DNA of 64,000 nt, taken from positions 330,970 to 394,969 of the forward strand of contig JAWKYD010000005.1 in NCBI GenBank assembly GCA_041396685.1, read 5' to 3'. Under the pieces are notes generated by a model that ran no database searches, had not been told where the DNA came from, and worked only from the letters and a program-made list of their open reading frames with translations. Source of the DNA: JAUIAI01 sp041396685. GTDB lineage: Bacteria; Pseudomonadota; Gammaproteobacteria; Burkholderiales; Burkholderiaceae_E. The number at the start of each line of letters is the position of its first letter. The stretch's first letter is position 1. Below, one piece after another: positions 34,838 to 45,130 of the stretch. The translations under genes and the position numbers were made by a program.

Positions 34838-35267
34838 TGCAGGCATCCTCGGCCGTGGTCGCGATGTCGGCAGGGCATACACTGCCGGCCGGCGCCCCGA
34901 CATAGGAGAGCTGGCCACAGTCGGGCAGCTCCAGTTGGATCAGGTAGCAGCAGCACCCTGCCTCGATCGCGCCCAGGTAGCGGCCTGGCGGCATGTCGAA
35001 GTAGGCGTCATCGAGCTGGAACAGCCAGTTAAACGCCGAGTCCTGACCGATCGATCGGTAGTCCGCCCATAGGCTCGGGTCGCCCGCGCGGAAGATCCTG
35101 ATCGTGATGTCCTCGGCGTCCACATCTGGATACTTGGCCAGGCACCCACCGGCGAACTGGATCGCCAGGCGCGGGTCGCACTTCTCGACGCAGACCGGGC
35201 GGCCGGTAACCACGCGCCGAGGCCTGGCCTGGCAAGAACATGGGTTGGCAATAGCGCAGCAGCTCAT
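34830..35267 (-). CDS. Cysteine-rich phage protein of unknown function
   Basis: A 145-residue protein starting MSCCAIANPCSCQARP, with 13 cysteines in all, several in CC or CCC clusters. A GGGGGAG ribosome binding site precedes the ATG, which overlaps the stop of the giant polyvalent gene (ATGA). A central acidic region (DVDAEDITIRIF, DSAFNWLFQLDDAYFDM) looks like a small beta domain. No family is recognised. It shares its Cys-rich character with other proteins of this prophage (50135, 50977, 53530, 57041). Confidence 0.7.
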   Translation of the reverse strand: MSCCAIANPCSCQARPRRVVTGRPVCVEKCDPRLAIQFAGGCLAKYPDVDAEDITIRIFRAGDPSLWADYRSIGQDSAFNWLFQLDDAYFDMPPGRYLGAIEAGCCCYLIQLELPDCGQLSYVGAPAGSVCPADIATTAEDACNA

Positions 35268-38200
35268 GGCACTCCCCCGACGGTTTTTCTGGTGGTTGGC
35301 CGGCCCTCGATCGTGCGGAACCGGTACAGAAAATCGGCCTGCTCGCGCTCGCGCCGCTTGCTCGCCAGCTCGTGCAGCGCGTCCTTGCGCGCCTCGCTGA
35401 TCTTGCCGGTGTTGAATGCCCGCGTCGCGCGCGCCTTCTCGTTTCGGATGTCTTGCTCGGCTTTTTTCCATTGCGTCCAGAGCGCGAGCTTGCGCCGCCG
35501 CTCGGTCGTCAGCCAGCCCTGCACATCCTCGCCGCGATCGGCGCGCGACTCGCGCTCGGCATTGAGCGCTTGCAGCTCGTCGTAGGCCTCGCGGGCCCGG
35601 ATATACACCGCGAGCTGATTGAACGGAGCGACGAACGAGCGCACATAGGACGGCGCCGTTTCCTTGCCCATCCGCTCCAGTTGCGGGTTATCGATGAACG
35701 GGCGCAGGAACAGCTCGCGGAATGGCCCGACCGCGTAGCCGCGCACGATGGTGCGCAGGGTTTCGGGGTACAGATCGAAGCCCATGTTCCGCTGCATCCA
35801 GACGGCCAGCTCGCGGTACTCGGGCGGCGTGCTGGCCTTGGCCTGCTCGCTTCGCAGTTGATCGCGCAGCGGGTAAGCCGGCGTGATCTTCTGGCCGAAC
35901 ACGTTGCGATCGGTGGCGACCTCGACCAGCGGCTTGATCATGGTGGGCGCGACCATGTGCGCGAAGTAGGCCACCGGGTATTGGCTGATCTTGATTTCCG
36001 ACGGCTGGAGCGGGCTCACCTGCTTGCCGAGTTGCTTCAGCAGCTCGACCGCCGCCTCGCCTGGCGTACTCTCGCCGGCCAGCAGCCTGGTCATATGCTG
36101 CGCCACACCCCAGGCCAGCATCGGCGCACCGAACCCGATCGGCAGCTTGACCACGCTGTCACCGATCGGAATCGGAATCGTGCGCTCAGTCGTCCAGCTT
36201 CCGAGCTGGTCGATCCGGTTGCCGCCCTCGTCGTCGTTGTCCTCATCGAGCATGCGCAGCACGGAGTAGATCATCATGCCCAGCAGCGTGTAGGCCATCA
36301 GCCGGCGCTGGCCGGTGCGCGTGGTCAGCGACTTGCCCAGGTTGTAGCCGCCCGTGATCGTCGGTTGCGCGAACAACCACAGGGCCTTGACCGGCAGCAT
36401 CAGCGATCCGGTCTTGCGGAAGTCCATCAGATCGAGCGCCTGCGCGGCGGCCTCGCGCTTGGCCACGCCGGCTTCCAGCAGCGCCCGGTACACCGCCAGC
36501 GATGACAGCATGTCCTGCGCCTGGTTGTAGGCGACCACGAACCGCCCCACCCCGTCGGCCGCATCGCCCAGCTTGCCCCAGCGCACATCCTTTCGGAGCT
36601 GGTCCGATAGCTGCTCGCGGGTCTTGGCCAGGTAGCTGTTCCAGGTCGAGATGCCGCCCAGCTCCATCAGCTCGCGCAGATCCGCGCCGGCCGCGCTCGT
36701 GTCGTTGCGGCCGAAGGCGTGCTTGAAGGTTGTCGCCACATCGGTGGGCGAGTACATGAACCGCATCGCCCGGCGCGCGACCGCGGCCGTGTCAATCTCA
36801 TTGCCCTGGCCATCAAGGATCCGACGGGTTCGCAGGATCTCGGTGCGCTCCCAGATGTCCCGGATCGAGTTGATCGGGGCGAACGCCGGATTCCAGGTGG
36901 TCACCAGGCGCGCATAGACCCGGGTGAACGGCGCCACCCACCGGGCCACCAGGCCTGGCACCCGGTCCATGTTCTCGCGGCGCAGCGCTTCCATCGCGCG
37001 CTGATCGGTGATGACGAATGCATATTCCTTGTCGTTCACCCGGTGCCGAATCGTGTCGGCCTGGTTCAGCCCGGGCGCGCCACCTGGCAGGCGGCGCAAA
37101 CCGGAGTCCTCGGCCACCGAGCGGATCGCCTCGGCATCGGTCATGCCCTGGCCCACGCGCTCGGCCACCATCGATTCATAGGCCGCGTTCAGCGCGACCT
37201 TGAAGTCCTGGTGCCCGGCGAAGTGAGCGGAGCGCGCCACGGCTTGCCAGGCGGCCGTGATGCCGTCCTGCGCCACTGACGAGCTGCGACCGCCGACAGC
37301 GCGCTCGCGTGGCGTGTTCAGGTTGGTGCCGCCTGGTGCGCCGCTCAGCAGATCCTCGAAGTCCACCTCGCGCGGATCGCCCGTGGTGGGCACATACTCG
37401 GGATGGTTCGGCCACTGGTTGACCGTGGCCTGATCGACCTTGCCCGACTGGATATCCTTCTGGAGCTTCCAGGCCAGCATGTCCCACACGTGCTTGGCGA
37501 CCGCGCGAATCTCCGCCTCGGGAATCTTGGCCTCGATATTGGCCTTGACCTTGGCCGCCTGCGCGTTCGTCATGCCGCCCGCGACGCCGACCTCGAAGTC
37601 AGTTCGGCCCAGGCGCGGGTCGTTGATTTCGCGCAGCCGCAGCGCGGCCTTACCGCGCGCGGAATCGAGATTGCCTTGCGCCACCTTGAGCGCTTCCAGT
37701 AGCGCGGGCGACTGGCCTCGCTTGGCGATTTCGGCCTGCACATCAGCGACCTCCTGTTGCGCATCCGCTATGGCCATCTGATCCTTATCGGCCAGCCACT
37801 GGTTTTGCTGGGGCACATAGTTGGCCGTGGCCCAATTGCCGACCGCTTGCAGCGCCTGGTCGGCGCCGATGCCGTGCTTCTTGGCCAGCGCGCGCAGAGC
37901 CTTGCGCATCGGCACCCCGAAGCGCTCGCTTGCCTCGCTCTCGATGCCCGACTTCACATTGGCCGCGCGCCGGATGCCGCCCAGGATGGCACGCTGCAAC
38001 GGCTCGGCCACGGGCAGCGCCTCGATCCAGCGCACCATCGGGCGCAGTTGATCGGCGAAACCTTCGACCAGGCGCCCCACCAGCTCGTTGGCATAGAGCT
38101 TGGCCGCACGAGCTGGCTTGCGCTCACGGATCGCCACATCGCCAAGCGTGCGCGGCGGCAGGTGCAGCGTCTCCGAGAAACGCAGCAGATCCTGGTTGGT

Positions 38201-41200
38201 ACGGAATGTCTCCGTGTTGCGCGGATCGTCGGGCTCGCGAACGCGGCGCCGGCTAAATGAGCCTGAACCTGGCTCGCGCTTTACAGACCCAGCAGCGCCT
38301 CGCGCTTCTCGATCGCCTTCAGCGTGTGAGGCTCGGTCGCCTTCAGGTGCGCCCGTTCCTCGTCGGTCAGGCGGCGACCCAGGTCGCCCGTCAGGGCGTT
38401 GGTTATCCACGCGTTTTCGCGCAGACCCTCTTTCAGACCCTCGACGATCGCTTCCCCCCACTCCTCCGCTGTCGTGCTGCGCTTCGGAAACGAGGATGGC
38501 TTCGTAGATTTCTCGATCAATCGTGCCATTGGCAAGTTCCTGGTCGAGTAGCGAACGAATGTCCGCTTCCAACCCATTGTAGTCGTCGGTCGGCACCTGG
38601 TCGAGCGGCACCTGACGAACGTCAGACAGTTCACCATCGTTAACAACGGCAAGGAACTCGACACGCTCGTCGCCAGCGTACTTTTCGGCCAGCTCGCGCA
38701 CGGTGCGCAGCGCTCCGCGGTGTGCCTCCAGGAACGCCGGCAGGGGCACCACTCGGCCGGTTCGCTGGGCGCGCGGAATGACGCCCTTGCGCATCGCCTG
38801 CATGGCCGGGCGGTACACGAAGATCACCTGAACATTGCGGCCTGAATCGAGCGCGGCCTGCACACGTGGCGCGGCCGACTTGATCTTCGAGAACGTGCCG
38901 TCATAGACCGCATGCGAACGATCGACCAGGCTCTGTATCTTGGGGATTCGCGACACCGTGCCCTTGCCCGATCCGCCGCCGCCGGCCATGAAGGCGATGT
39001 CGTTCTCGCTCGGCTCACGCAGGCGCCGCTGCCATGCTCCCTCGGCGATGGCGCTTGCCGTTTCGTGCACCGCGCCCGCATAGAGCGTGGCGCCTTGTCG
39101 GTCAGCGCTATAGTCGGCCGACAGCTCGCGCGCCGTGTCGGTGTTGATGACCTTGCCGCCCTCGGCATCGGGGAGCTGCCGATACCGATCGACCATCGCA
39201 TCCAGGCCATCGCGCTCCAGCTCGGCCGCGAACTCTCGCCCCACCTGGTCGGGCGGCTTGCGCCGGCTGAACCGAATGTCCGCTTCGTTCGGGTCGAAGG
39301 TGCCTCGGTTGCCGGTGGCGGATTTGATTTGCTCGGATGCGCGCGCGACATATTGCACCGGCCCGCTACCATCGGCCCAACCACGAATGATCGCACCGTC
39401 GTGGCGGCCATCGAACGCCCTTACCAGATCATCATTGACGCGGCGAGCGCTCGTCATGCGCTGGCCACTATCGTCGTAACGAAGCTGCTTTGGGTTTTCA
39501 ATGGCCAAGTAGACGGCCAGGACGTTGGCGCCATTCGCCGGCAAGAAGAACCCCTCGGGATCGCGATCGACAGGGTTGATTCCGGCATAGGCGCTGGCGA
39601 TTTCCGGGTGCGGCGAGAAGAAGATCCCCGGCAACGGGATTGCTGTTCGCGGCGCATCGGGATCGAAGCGCGAAAAATCCTTGTTCGTCCCGTGATACAC
39701 CACCAGCGGCCGGCCCTCATCATCGACCACCCGGCTATCGCCAAACCACTGCCAGAACGCGCGCAGCGATTCGTCGTCGCCCGCGATCGGCTGGCCGCGG
39801 CTGTTCACCACCGGGCGCGATTTGCCATCGACCTCGATTCGCCGCCGGCTGAATCTCACCGGTCCGTCCTGCTCAGCCAGTCGCTTGCGGCTGGCCATGA
39901 GGATCGCCTCTTTGATCGCCTCGTTGATGTCGTTGACAACGAAGTGCCCCACGGGCTCCAGGCGACCGTCGAACGTCGTGATCCGCCACTTCCCGGAACC
40001 GTCAGGCTCGGGGCTCACATAGGCAGTAGCGTCCTCGCCGGTGGGCAGCGCCAGGCCGTCGCGCTCCACAATCGGGCGAAGCCGCTCGATGACTTGATCG
40101 CGACTCTCGGTCAGGCGGTTGATGATGCCCACCAGGTCGGATCCGCCACGGATCTGGTCGGCTATCGCTTTGTGTGCGTCCAAATGCTCGCGCACGATGG
40201 TCGTTGCGTCGGCCTTCTCGGGGTCGGCCTGGCGGCGGCTGAACCGGATATCCGCTTCGTTCGGGTCGAAGGTGCCTCGGTTGCCGGTGGCGGATTTGAT
40301 TTGCTCGGGGGAGAAGGCGACGACGGTGACTTCGGCATATTCGTCGCCCGCGTCGCGCCGATAAACAACGCCATCACTGCCGGCTTGGCGGGCGCGTCTC
40401 ACTACCGCCGAACCATCCGCATCAAGTACCGCCTCGGCAATATTGAAAGGATCGGCAATCTCTGTGGGGTTGGCCACTCGAAGGTATGTCGCGAGAACAT
40501 TCGCACCTTGGGCAACAGGCCTAGCAAACCGCGAGGCAGGATCAAATCCATTTGCCGCATTCCCGACGCCATCTGCGTACACCGACGCACGGCCAGGTCT
40601 TGACGAAAAGTAATACCCGGCCGACGCATCGAAGCGCCCGCCAATGTTGTCGAATTGAGCTACGTCTGTGCGAGTGCCGTGATACATGACCAGCGGCCTT
40701 CCCTGCTCATCGACCACCTTGCTGTCGCCGAACCACTTCCAGAACGCGCGCAGCGATTTATCGTCGCCCGCGATCGGCTGGCCGCGGCTGTTCACCACCG
40801 GACGCTCGACACCATCGACCTCGATTCGCCGCCGGCTAAACAGCGTGCCCTGATCGCCTGACTTCTTGCCCGCCTTGCCCGTGCGCCGCTCGGGATCGGC
40901 ACGCACCTGATCGATGCCGGCAATGAATTCGCGCAGCGCCTTGCTAACCGCATTGGACTGATACGCGCCGCCACCAGGAGGAAAGATGCCCAACGCCTGG
41001 AGCGCGAAATACTCGAAGGCTTGCGGCACCGACGGAAACGTCGAAATGCCATTGGCCACTACCTTCTCAGCATCGGCCTGGATGGTGCGCAGCTTGCCGA
41101 TCAGTGCACGCGCGCCGGCCTCGTCGCCCACCTTGCGCCGCAGGTTGTCAATCTGCGTGATCGTCTCATCGAGCGCCGCGATCGCACGACGGCGCCGGCC

Positions 41201-44200
41201 CTCATTGATCCCCTCGATCGACAGCGATTCATTTCGTGCCGGGCCATCACCACGCAAGGCAACCTGTCGTTTGTTGCGCTTATAGACGCGCGAAGCCCAC
41301 CCAACGCGCTCGCGCTCGGCCTCGGACTTGGCCGCATCGAGTGCATTGCGCAAGCCCACAACATCGCGGCTATCAATGACATTGGATCGCGGTGACGTCA
41401 GCGCGAAGCCGCCATCGTCCTGGCCACCGAACAACACCGACAGATAATCGTCGGGAACCCGACTGAATCGCGCCGTGCGCTGCTCCTGCCCATAGAACGG
41501 GCCGATGCCGCCCCGCCCGTCGATCACCCGGCGCCTGGCCGGCGCGAGGATCCGGTTCACGATATCGGCATCGGAATACTTCGGGCCATCGCGGCCGAGG
41601 CCGCGCGCAACCGAGCGAATCCAGTCCTTCACGGCCGACGCTGCCCGGCGCACCGCGCCCGTGGTGGGTGCCGTCTGCGCCAGGTATGCCAGCAGTTCCT
41701 CGGCGCCGACCATGAGCTGCGCCGGCACGGCCGGATCCAGGCCTTCAGCCCGGGTCAGCCGCTCGACCTCGGCGCGCCGCTCGCGCGCCAGGCGGGCGAG
41801 GATCGTCTGCATCCGGCGCCCGAAGGTGCGCGCCAGGCCCCAATGCCCCAACGACTCGTGCATCGTCACCCGCAGCACATCGGCTGGCGTATCGAGCTGG
41901 TCGGCGATCAGGTAGACCTTGCCCTGGTAGAAGAAGCCCTCGGGCGCCCCGTCGCCCAGCTCGGCCGCGCGGCGCACATCGGCCGGCACGCGCGAGTGAT
42001 TCAGCCTCGGGACCACGACGATGGGGGGCGCATCTTTCCACCTGGCGACCAGACGGCGCACCGCCTCGCCCACCTTGGCCGGTTCCATGCCCTTGGGCTC
42101 GCCGCCCTTGCGCGAGAACAGCGTCGCCTCGGGCCGGTCGGCCAGCTCGATCAGCTTGGCGATGCTCGGCTTCTCGACGGCCCCGAATATGTCCTTGTCG
42201 CCCCGCTCATGCTCGCGCACGGCCAGGTTCACCAGCTCGCCCAGGCGCTCGCCCATGCGGCGCACGCTGCGCGAATGCTCGGCGATGATCCCGGCCACGC
42301 TGGCCACATCGGCGTCCACGCCGATATCCACCTGGCTCACGAGCTGCGCGAGCGCCACGCCGCGCCGACGGGCATTGACCGCCATCTTGGCGGCCTCGAC
42401 CAGCACCGGGCGAACGTCCAGCTCGGCCGCGCCCTCAAGGCGCACCGCGGCCGGCGCGATCTGCGCCAGCACGCTCAGCACATTCCTGGCCTCGGGATCG
42501 GTCGCGGCAGCGAACAGGTTCACCAGCTCGGCATCGCCGTAGGCGCGCTGGAACACGGCCGACAGCAGCCGGTCATAGGCCTGGCGCGACGGCTGGCCCT
42601 GCGCATCCAGCATGCCGGATTGCTCGGACGCGGGCATGCCCTGCACGAACCGGCGCACCGCATTCGGGGTAGGCGTGCCGTCGTCGGCGAACTCCAGGCC
42701 TTCGAGCCTGACCCGGTTCGCGTCGTTGGCGGCCTGCTCGACCGGGCTCAACGCGGACACGCCGGTCGTGTTCGTGCGATCCCCGATATCGGCGGTCACA
42801 TCGGCCGAATCCATCAGGCGCACCAGCACCGGCCGGCGCATGCCCCGAATCACCCCCGCATCCACGCCATGCGCGGCCGTGTCAGCCGCCAGCGCCTCGA
42901 CATAAGCATTGGCATTGCCGCGCTCGAAAGCCGCTTGCAGGCCCGCAATTCGGCCGTTGCCCGCCACGGCCCGGAACGATCCCTCCTGGCCGTTGACATA
43001 CCCGCCCGTGGTGTAACCCTCGACCGTGTGCGAGGAAAGCACCTTGTCGGCCTCGACGACTGCGTACCGAACCGCGACCCGCCGCCCCTGCGCATCCACC
43101 GCCTGGTCGGATTTCCCCACCTGGTTGGGCTCGATGCGGGCTTCGTCGATCACGACCGGCGCGCCCTCGGACAGCGAACGGCCCGGGCTCAGGCGCAGAT
43201 AGTCCGGGTTGGCCGCGATGGCTGTCATCTGCGCCACCGAGGCGGCCGACTTGCGGTCGCGGTTCTGGAGAATCAGCCGCCCTGGATTCCCACCGCCTGT
43301 TCCACCATTCGGATCCCGTCGGCCAGCAGCCGGTTGGTCGGATCGAGCGCCGCCACCCGCTTGATTCCCGCCAACTCGCCGGCCACCCGGCTGGCCAGGC
43401 TGGCCGGTTGCGCCTGCCCCCGCGGCAGCAGACCCGTTCGCCGGAACTGCTCCTGTTGCTCGGGCGTCGATCCTGGCTGCGATGGCAGCGATTTCGGCGT
43501 CGTCGGGCTCGATGAGCTGGCCGGTGCCGGCATCAGCTTGTCCAGTACCCGGCGAAACGCCAGTTGCTGTTGCGGATTCAGCCGGCGATACCCCACCACC
43601 AGATCCGCCAGTAGATCCTCCAGATCCGTCGCCTGGTCCGCCATTGCCTGCTCCTTGCTCATACCTGGCCAGCAGCGCGGCCAGGCTCACTTCGTCCGGG
43701 TTGGCACCCACCTGGCCGGTCGCGCTCGCATAGAGCGGTCGCGGGCCCGGTGCTGGCAGCGCCAGCGGCGCAGCCCGATCCGCCGGCTGGGGCGCATTGC
43801 GCTGCGCCGCCTCGGCCTGCGACACCAGGCGCCCATCTTCGCCGATGATCCCCGACTGCGTGCCGTACAGCACGGGCCCGCTCGGTGCCGGCAGCGCCAG
43901 CACTGGCGTGGGCGCCGCCGGATCATCCTCGACCACTTCCACATTGGGTGCTTTGGCGCCGGTTCCATCACCGTCGTCCTGGCCGCGGGACGCTGACCCC
44001 CCGCCCAGCGACACCGCGGCATCAACGATTCCGCCACCGAGAAGCGCGACCAGGCCTTCGCCCAACGCTTGCCCGGTATCGACCGTCTCGCCTGCGGCCA
44101 GTTGTCCAGCAATGACCCCGGCGCCTTCTGCTCCCCCCTGCGCGACCACGGCACCGCCGATGCGGGTTGCCTTGCCGACCAGAGACTTGGCCGGGCGCAG

Positions 44201-45130
44201 CACGCGCCCGACTCCAAACGTGGCGATATCCACCGCCGATTCGACCGCGGCCGTGGCCACGCCCGCCTTGCCGCCCTTTTCGAGCGCGCTGCTCACCCAC
44301 TGCGGGTTGGCCTTGAGCGCCGCTGCCACCGCGGCCTGGTCCTGAAGATCGACCCCGGCCTCGGTGAGCGAGCCCATGATCCGCTCGGCGACCGACGCCT
44401 GCACATTGCTCGCCGTGTTGCCGGCCAGCAGGCCAACCATTGCACCGATCGGGCCAGCGGCCGAGCCAATGGCCGCCCCGGTGATCGCCTGCACGCTCGA
44501 TCCCAGCGACTGCGCGACCTCGCCCGCGAGCTGCGTGGGATTGCCCAGCAGCACGCCCAGCGTGTCGATCACGGCCGCGCTCGAATGCGCGAACCCATCA
44601 GCCTGGCGGAACCGATCGAGCGCGGCCGAGAACTCGCGCTGGAATGCGCGCTCATCGCCGCCGCCCTGGCCAACATCGGCAATCTCTTTGGCCACCTTTT
44701 CGGGACTGATCAGGCCAGCGCCCAGCGCGGCCGTGGCCAGGCCGGCACCCTGAACCTCGGTGCCGCGCATGAACCGATCCCCGATCGTTTCCAGGAATCC
44801 CTTCTCTCTCGGGCGAGGCACGCGCGAAGCGAAGTCGGCCACGAGCTGGTTCTGCTCATCCTCGGTCAGCGTGCGTCCGGTGAACCGCGGCAGTTGCGTG
44901 CGCGTCCAGTCGTCATAGGCGAGCTGTTGCTGCGCCACCGGCAGATCGTTGTAGCCGATGCGCGCCTTCAGTGACTCGAAGGTTTCCGGCGCCGGCAGGC
45001 CTGGCCCGCGCACGGGCTCATTGCGCAGCGCGGACAGCGCACGCATGGTGTCGCCCAGGCTTCCCGATCCGCTCAGGAACTGATCGACCGCGCCATTGTC
45101 CTCGGCCAGTAATTCCGCCCAATTCGGCAT
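35264..45130 (-). CDS. Giant polyvalent protein, 3288 residues, multidomain
   Basis: The largest gene in the window. Domains in order: an N-terminal helical region with Ala/Gly-rich hydrophobic stretches (about 110-360); a Gly/Pro-rich linker (390-610); a DdrB/ParB-like domain (about 620-830); a protease-like segment with HESLGH at 1091-1096; two ADP-ribosyltransferase-like modules starting at MYHGT (1482) and VYHGT (1811); a zeta-toxin-like P-loop kinase with GGGGSGKGT at 2050-2058; and a C-terminal third (about 2300-3288) with WNPAFAPINSIRD, typical of LPD38-type polyvalent tails. Seven FSR[RKV] motifs separate the modules. Polyvalent proteins of this kind are thought to enter the host with phage DNA and counter defences. 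It follows the transglycosylase gene, which supports packaging in the virion. Confidence 0.85.
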   Translation of the reverse strand: MPNWAELLAEDNGAVDQFLSGSGSLGDTMRALSALRNEPVRGPGLPAPETFESLKARIGYNDLPVAQQQLAYDDWTRTQLPRFTGRTLTEDEQNQLVADFASRVPRPREKGFLETIGDRFMRGTEVQGAGLATAALGAGLISPEKVAKEIADVGQGGGDERAFQREFSAALDRFRQADGFAHSSAAVIDTLGVLLGNPTQLAGEVAQSLGSSVQAITGAAIGSAAGPIGAMVGLLAGNTASNVQASVAERIMGSLTEAGVDLQDQAAVAAALKANPQWVSSALEKGGKAGVATAAVESAVDIATFGVGRVLRPAKSLVGKATRIGGAVVAQGGAEGAGVIAGQLAAGETVDTGQALGEGLVALLGGGIVDAAVSLGGGSASRGQDDGDGTGAKAPNVEVVEDDPAAPTPVLALPAPSGPVLYGTQSGIIGEDGRLVSQAEAAQRNAPQPADRAAPLALPAPGPRPLYASATGQVGANPDEVSLAALLARYEQGAGNGGPGDGSGGSTGGSGGGVSPAESATATGVSPGTGQADAGTGQLIEPDDAEIAAIAARIDARATGAVPANGSAAAGAGATGQPGQPGGRRVGGNQAGGGARSDQPAAGRRDPNGGTGGGNPGRLILQNRDRKSAASVAQMTAIAANPDYLRLSPGRSLSEGAPVVIDEARIEPNQVGKSDQAVDAQGRRVAVRYAVVEADKVLSSHTVEGYTTGGYVNGQEGSFRAVAGNGRIAGLQAAFERGNANAYVEALAADTAAHGVDAGVIRGMRRPVLVRLMDSADVTADIGDRTNTTGVSALSPVEQAANDANRVRLEGLEFADDGTPTPNAVRRFVQGMPASEQSGMLDAQGQPSRQAYDRLLSAVFQRAYGDAELVNLFAAATDPEARNVLSVLAQIAPAAVRLEGAAELDVRPVLVEAAKMAVNARRRGVALAQLVSQVDIGVDADVASVAGIIAEHSRSVRRMGERLGELVNLAVREHERGDKDIFGAVEKPSIAKLIELADRPEATLFSRKGGEPKGMEPAKVGEAVRRLVARWKDAPPIVVVPRLNHSRVPADVRRAAELGDGAPEGFFYQGKVYLIADQLDTPADVLRVTMHESLGHWGLARTFGRRMQTILARLARERRAEVERLTRAEGLDPAVPAQLMVGAEELLAYLAQTAPTTGAVRRAASAVKDWIRSVARGLGRDGPKYSDADIVNRILAPARRRVIDGRGGIGPFYGQEQRTARFSRVPDDYLSVLFGGQDDGGFALTSPRSNVIDSRDVVGLRNALDAAKSEAERERVGWASRVYKRNKRQVALRGDGPARNESLSIEGINEGRRRRAIAALDETITQIDNLRRKVGDEAGARALIGKLRTIQADAEKVVANGISTFPSVPQAFEYFALQALGIFPPGGGAYQSNAVSKALREFIAGIDQVRADPERRTGKAGKKSGDQGTLFSRRRIEVDGVERPVVNSRGQPIAGDDKSLRAFWKWFGDSKVVDEQGRPLVMYHGTRTDVAQFDNIGGRFDASAGYYFSSRPGRASVYADGVGNAANGFDPASRFARPVAQGANVLATYLRVANPTEIADPFNIAEAVLDADGSAVVRRARQAGSDGVVYRRDAGDEYAEVTVVAFSPEQIKSATGNRGTFDPNEADIRFSRRQADPEKADATTIVREHLDAHKAIADQIRGGSDLVGIINRLTESRDQVIERLRPIVERDGLALPTGEDATAYVSPEPDGSGKWRITTFDGRLEPVGHFVVNDINEAIKEAILMASRKRLAEQDGPVRFSRRRIEVDGKSRPVVNSRGQPIAGDDESLRAFWQWFGDSRVVDDEGRPLVVYHGTNKDFSRFDPDAPRTAIPLPGIFFSPHPEIASAYAGINPVDRDPEGFFLPANGANVLAVYLAIENPKQLRYDDSGQRMTSARRVNDDLVRAFDGRHDGAIIRGWADGSGPVQYVARASEQIKSATGNRGTFDPNEADIRFSRRKPPDQVGREFAAELERDGLDAMVDRYRQLPDAEGGKVINTDTARELSADYSADRQGATLYAGAVHETASAIAEGAWQRRLREPSENDIAFMAGGGGSGKGTVSRIPKIQSLVDRSHAVYDGTFSKIKSAAPRVQAALDSGRNVQVIFVYRPAMQAMRKGVIPRAQRTGRVVPLPAFLEAHRGALRTVRELAEKYAGDERVEFLAVVNDGELSDVRQVPLDQVPTDDYNGLEADIRSLLDQELANGTIDREIYEAILVSEAQHDSGGVGGSDRRGSERGSARKRVDNQRPDGRPGSPPDRRGTGAPEGDRASHAEGDREARGAAGSVKREPGSGSFSRRRVREPDDPRNTETFRTNQDLLRFSETLHLPPRTLGDVAIRERKPARAAKLYANELVGRLVEGFADQLRPMVRWIEALPVAEPLQRAILGGIRRAANVKSGIESEASERFGVPMRKALRALAKKHGIGADQALQAVGNWATANYVPQQNQWLADKDQMAIADAQQEVADVQAEIAKRGQSPALLEALKVAQGNLDSARGKAALRLREINDPRLGRTDFEVGVAGGMTNAQAAKVKANIEAKIPEAEIRAVAKHVWDMLAWKLQKDIQSGKVDQATVNQWPNHPEYVPTTGDPREVDFEDLLSGAPGGTNLNTPRERAVGGRSSSVAQDGITAAWQAVARSAHFAGHQDFKVALNAAYESMVAERVGQGMTDAEAIRSVAEDSGLRRLPGGAPGLNQADTIRHRVNDKEYAFVITDQRAMEALRRENMDRVPGLVARWVAPFTRVYARLVTTWNPAFAPINSIRDIWERTEILRTRRILDGQGNEIDTAAVARRAMRFMYSPTDVATTFKHAFGRNDTSAAGADLRELMELGGISTWNSYLAKTREQLSDQLRKDVRWGKLGDAADGVGRFVVAYNQAQDMLSSLAVYRALLEAGVAKREAAAQALDLMDFRKTGSLMLPVKALWLFAQPTITGGYNLGKSLTTRTGQRRLMAYTLLGMMIYSVLRMLDEDNDDEGGNRIDQLGSWTTERTIPIPIGDSVVKLPIGFGAPMLAWGVAQHMTRLLAGESTPGEAAVELLKQLGKQVSPLQPSEIKISQYPVAYFAHMVAPTMIKPLVEVATDRNVFGQKITPAYPLRDQLRSEQAKASTPPEYRELAVWMQRNMGFDLYPETLRTIVRGYAVGPFRELFLRPFIDNPQLERMGKETAPSYVRSFVAPFNQLAVYIRAREAYDELQALNAERESRADRGEDVQGWLTTERRRKLALWTQWKKAEQDIRNEKARATRAFNTGKISEARKDALHELASKRREREQADFLYRFRTIEGRPTTRKTVGGVP
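39263..40845 (-). repeat. Duplicated ADP-ribosyltransferase module inside the polyvalent gene
   Basis: Seventy-four bases at 39263-39336 recur nearly unchanged at 40236-40309, and about 140 bases near 39710-39855 recur near 40700-40845. Each pair is about 975-990 bases apart. They bracket the two ART-like modules and encode the shared leader (RRRIEVDG...PVVNSRGQPIAGDD) and tail (SATGNRGTFDPNEADIRFSRR). The modules between them have diverged more than the flanks. Confidence 0.9.

Noticed and set aside
38912..40603. Plus-strand reading of 563 codons inside the polyvalent gene
   Set aside because: It mirrors the minus-strand coding frame; its repeats come from the duplicated ART flanks.
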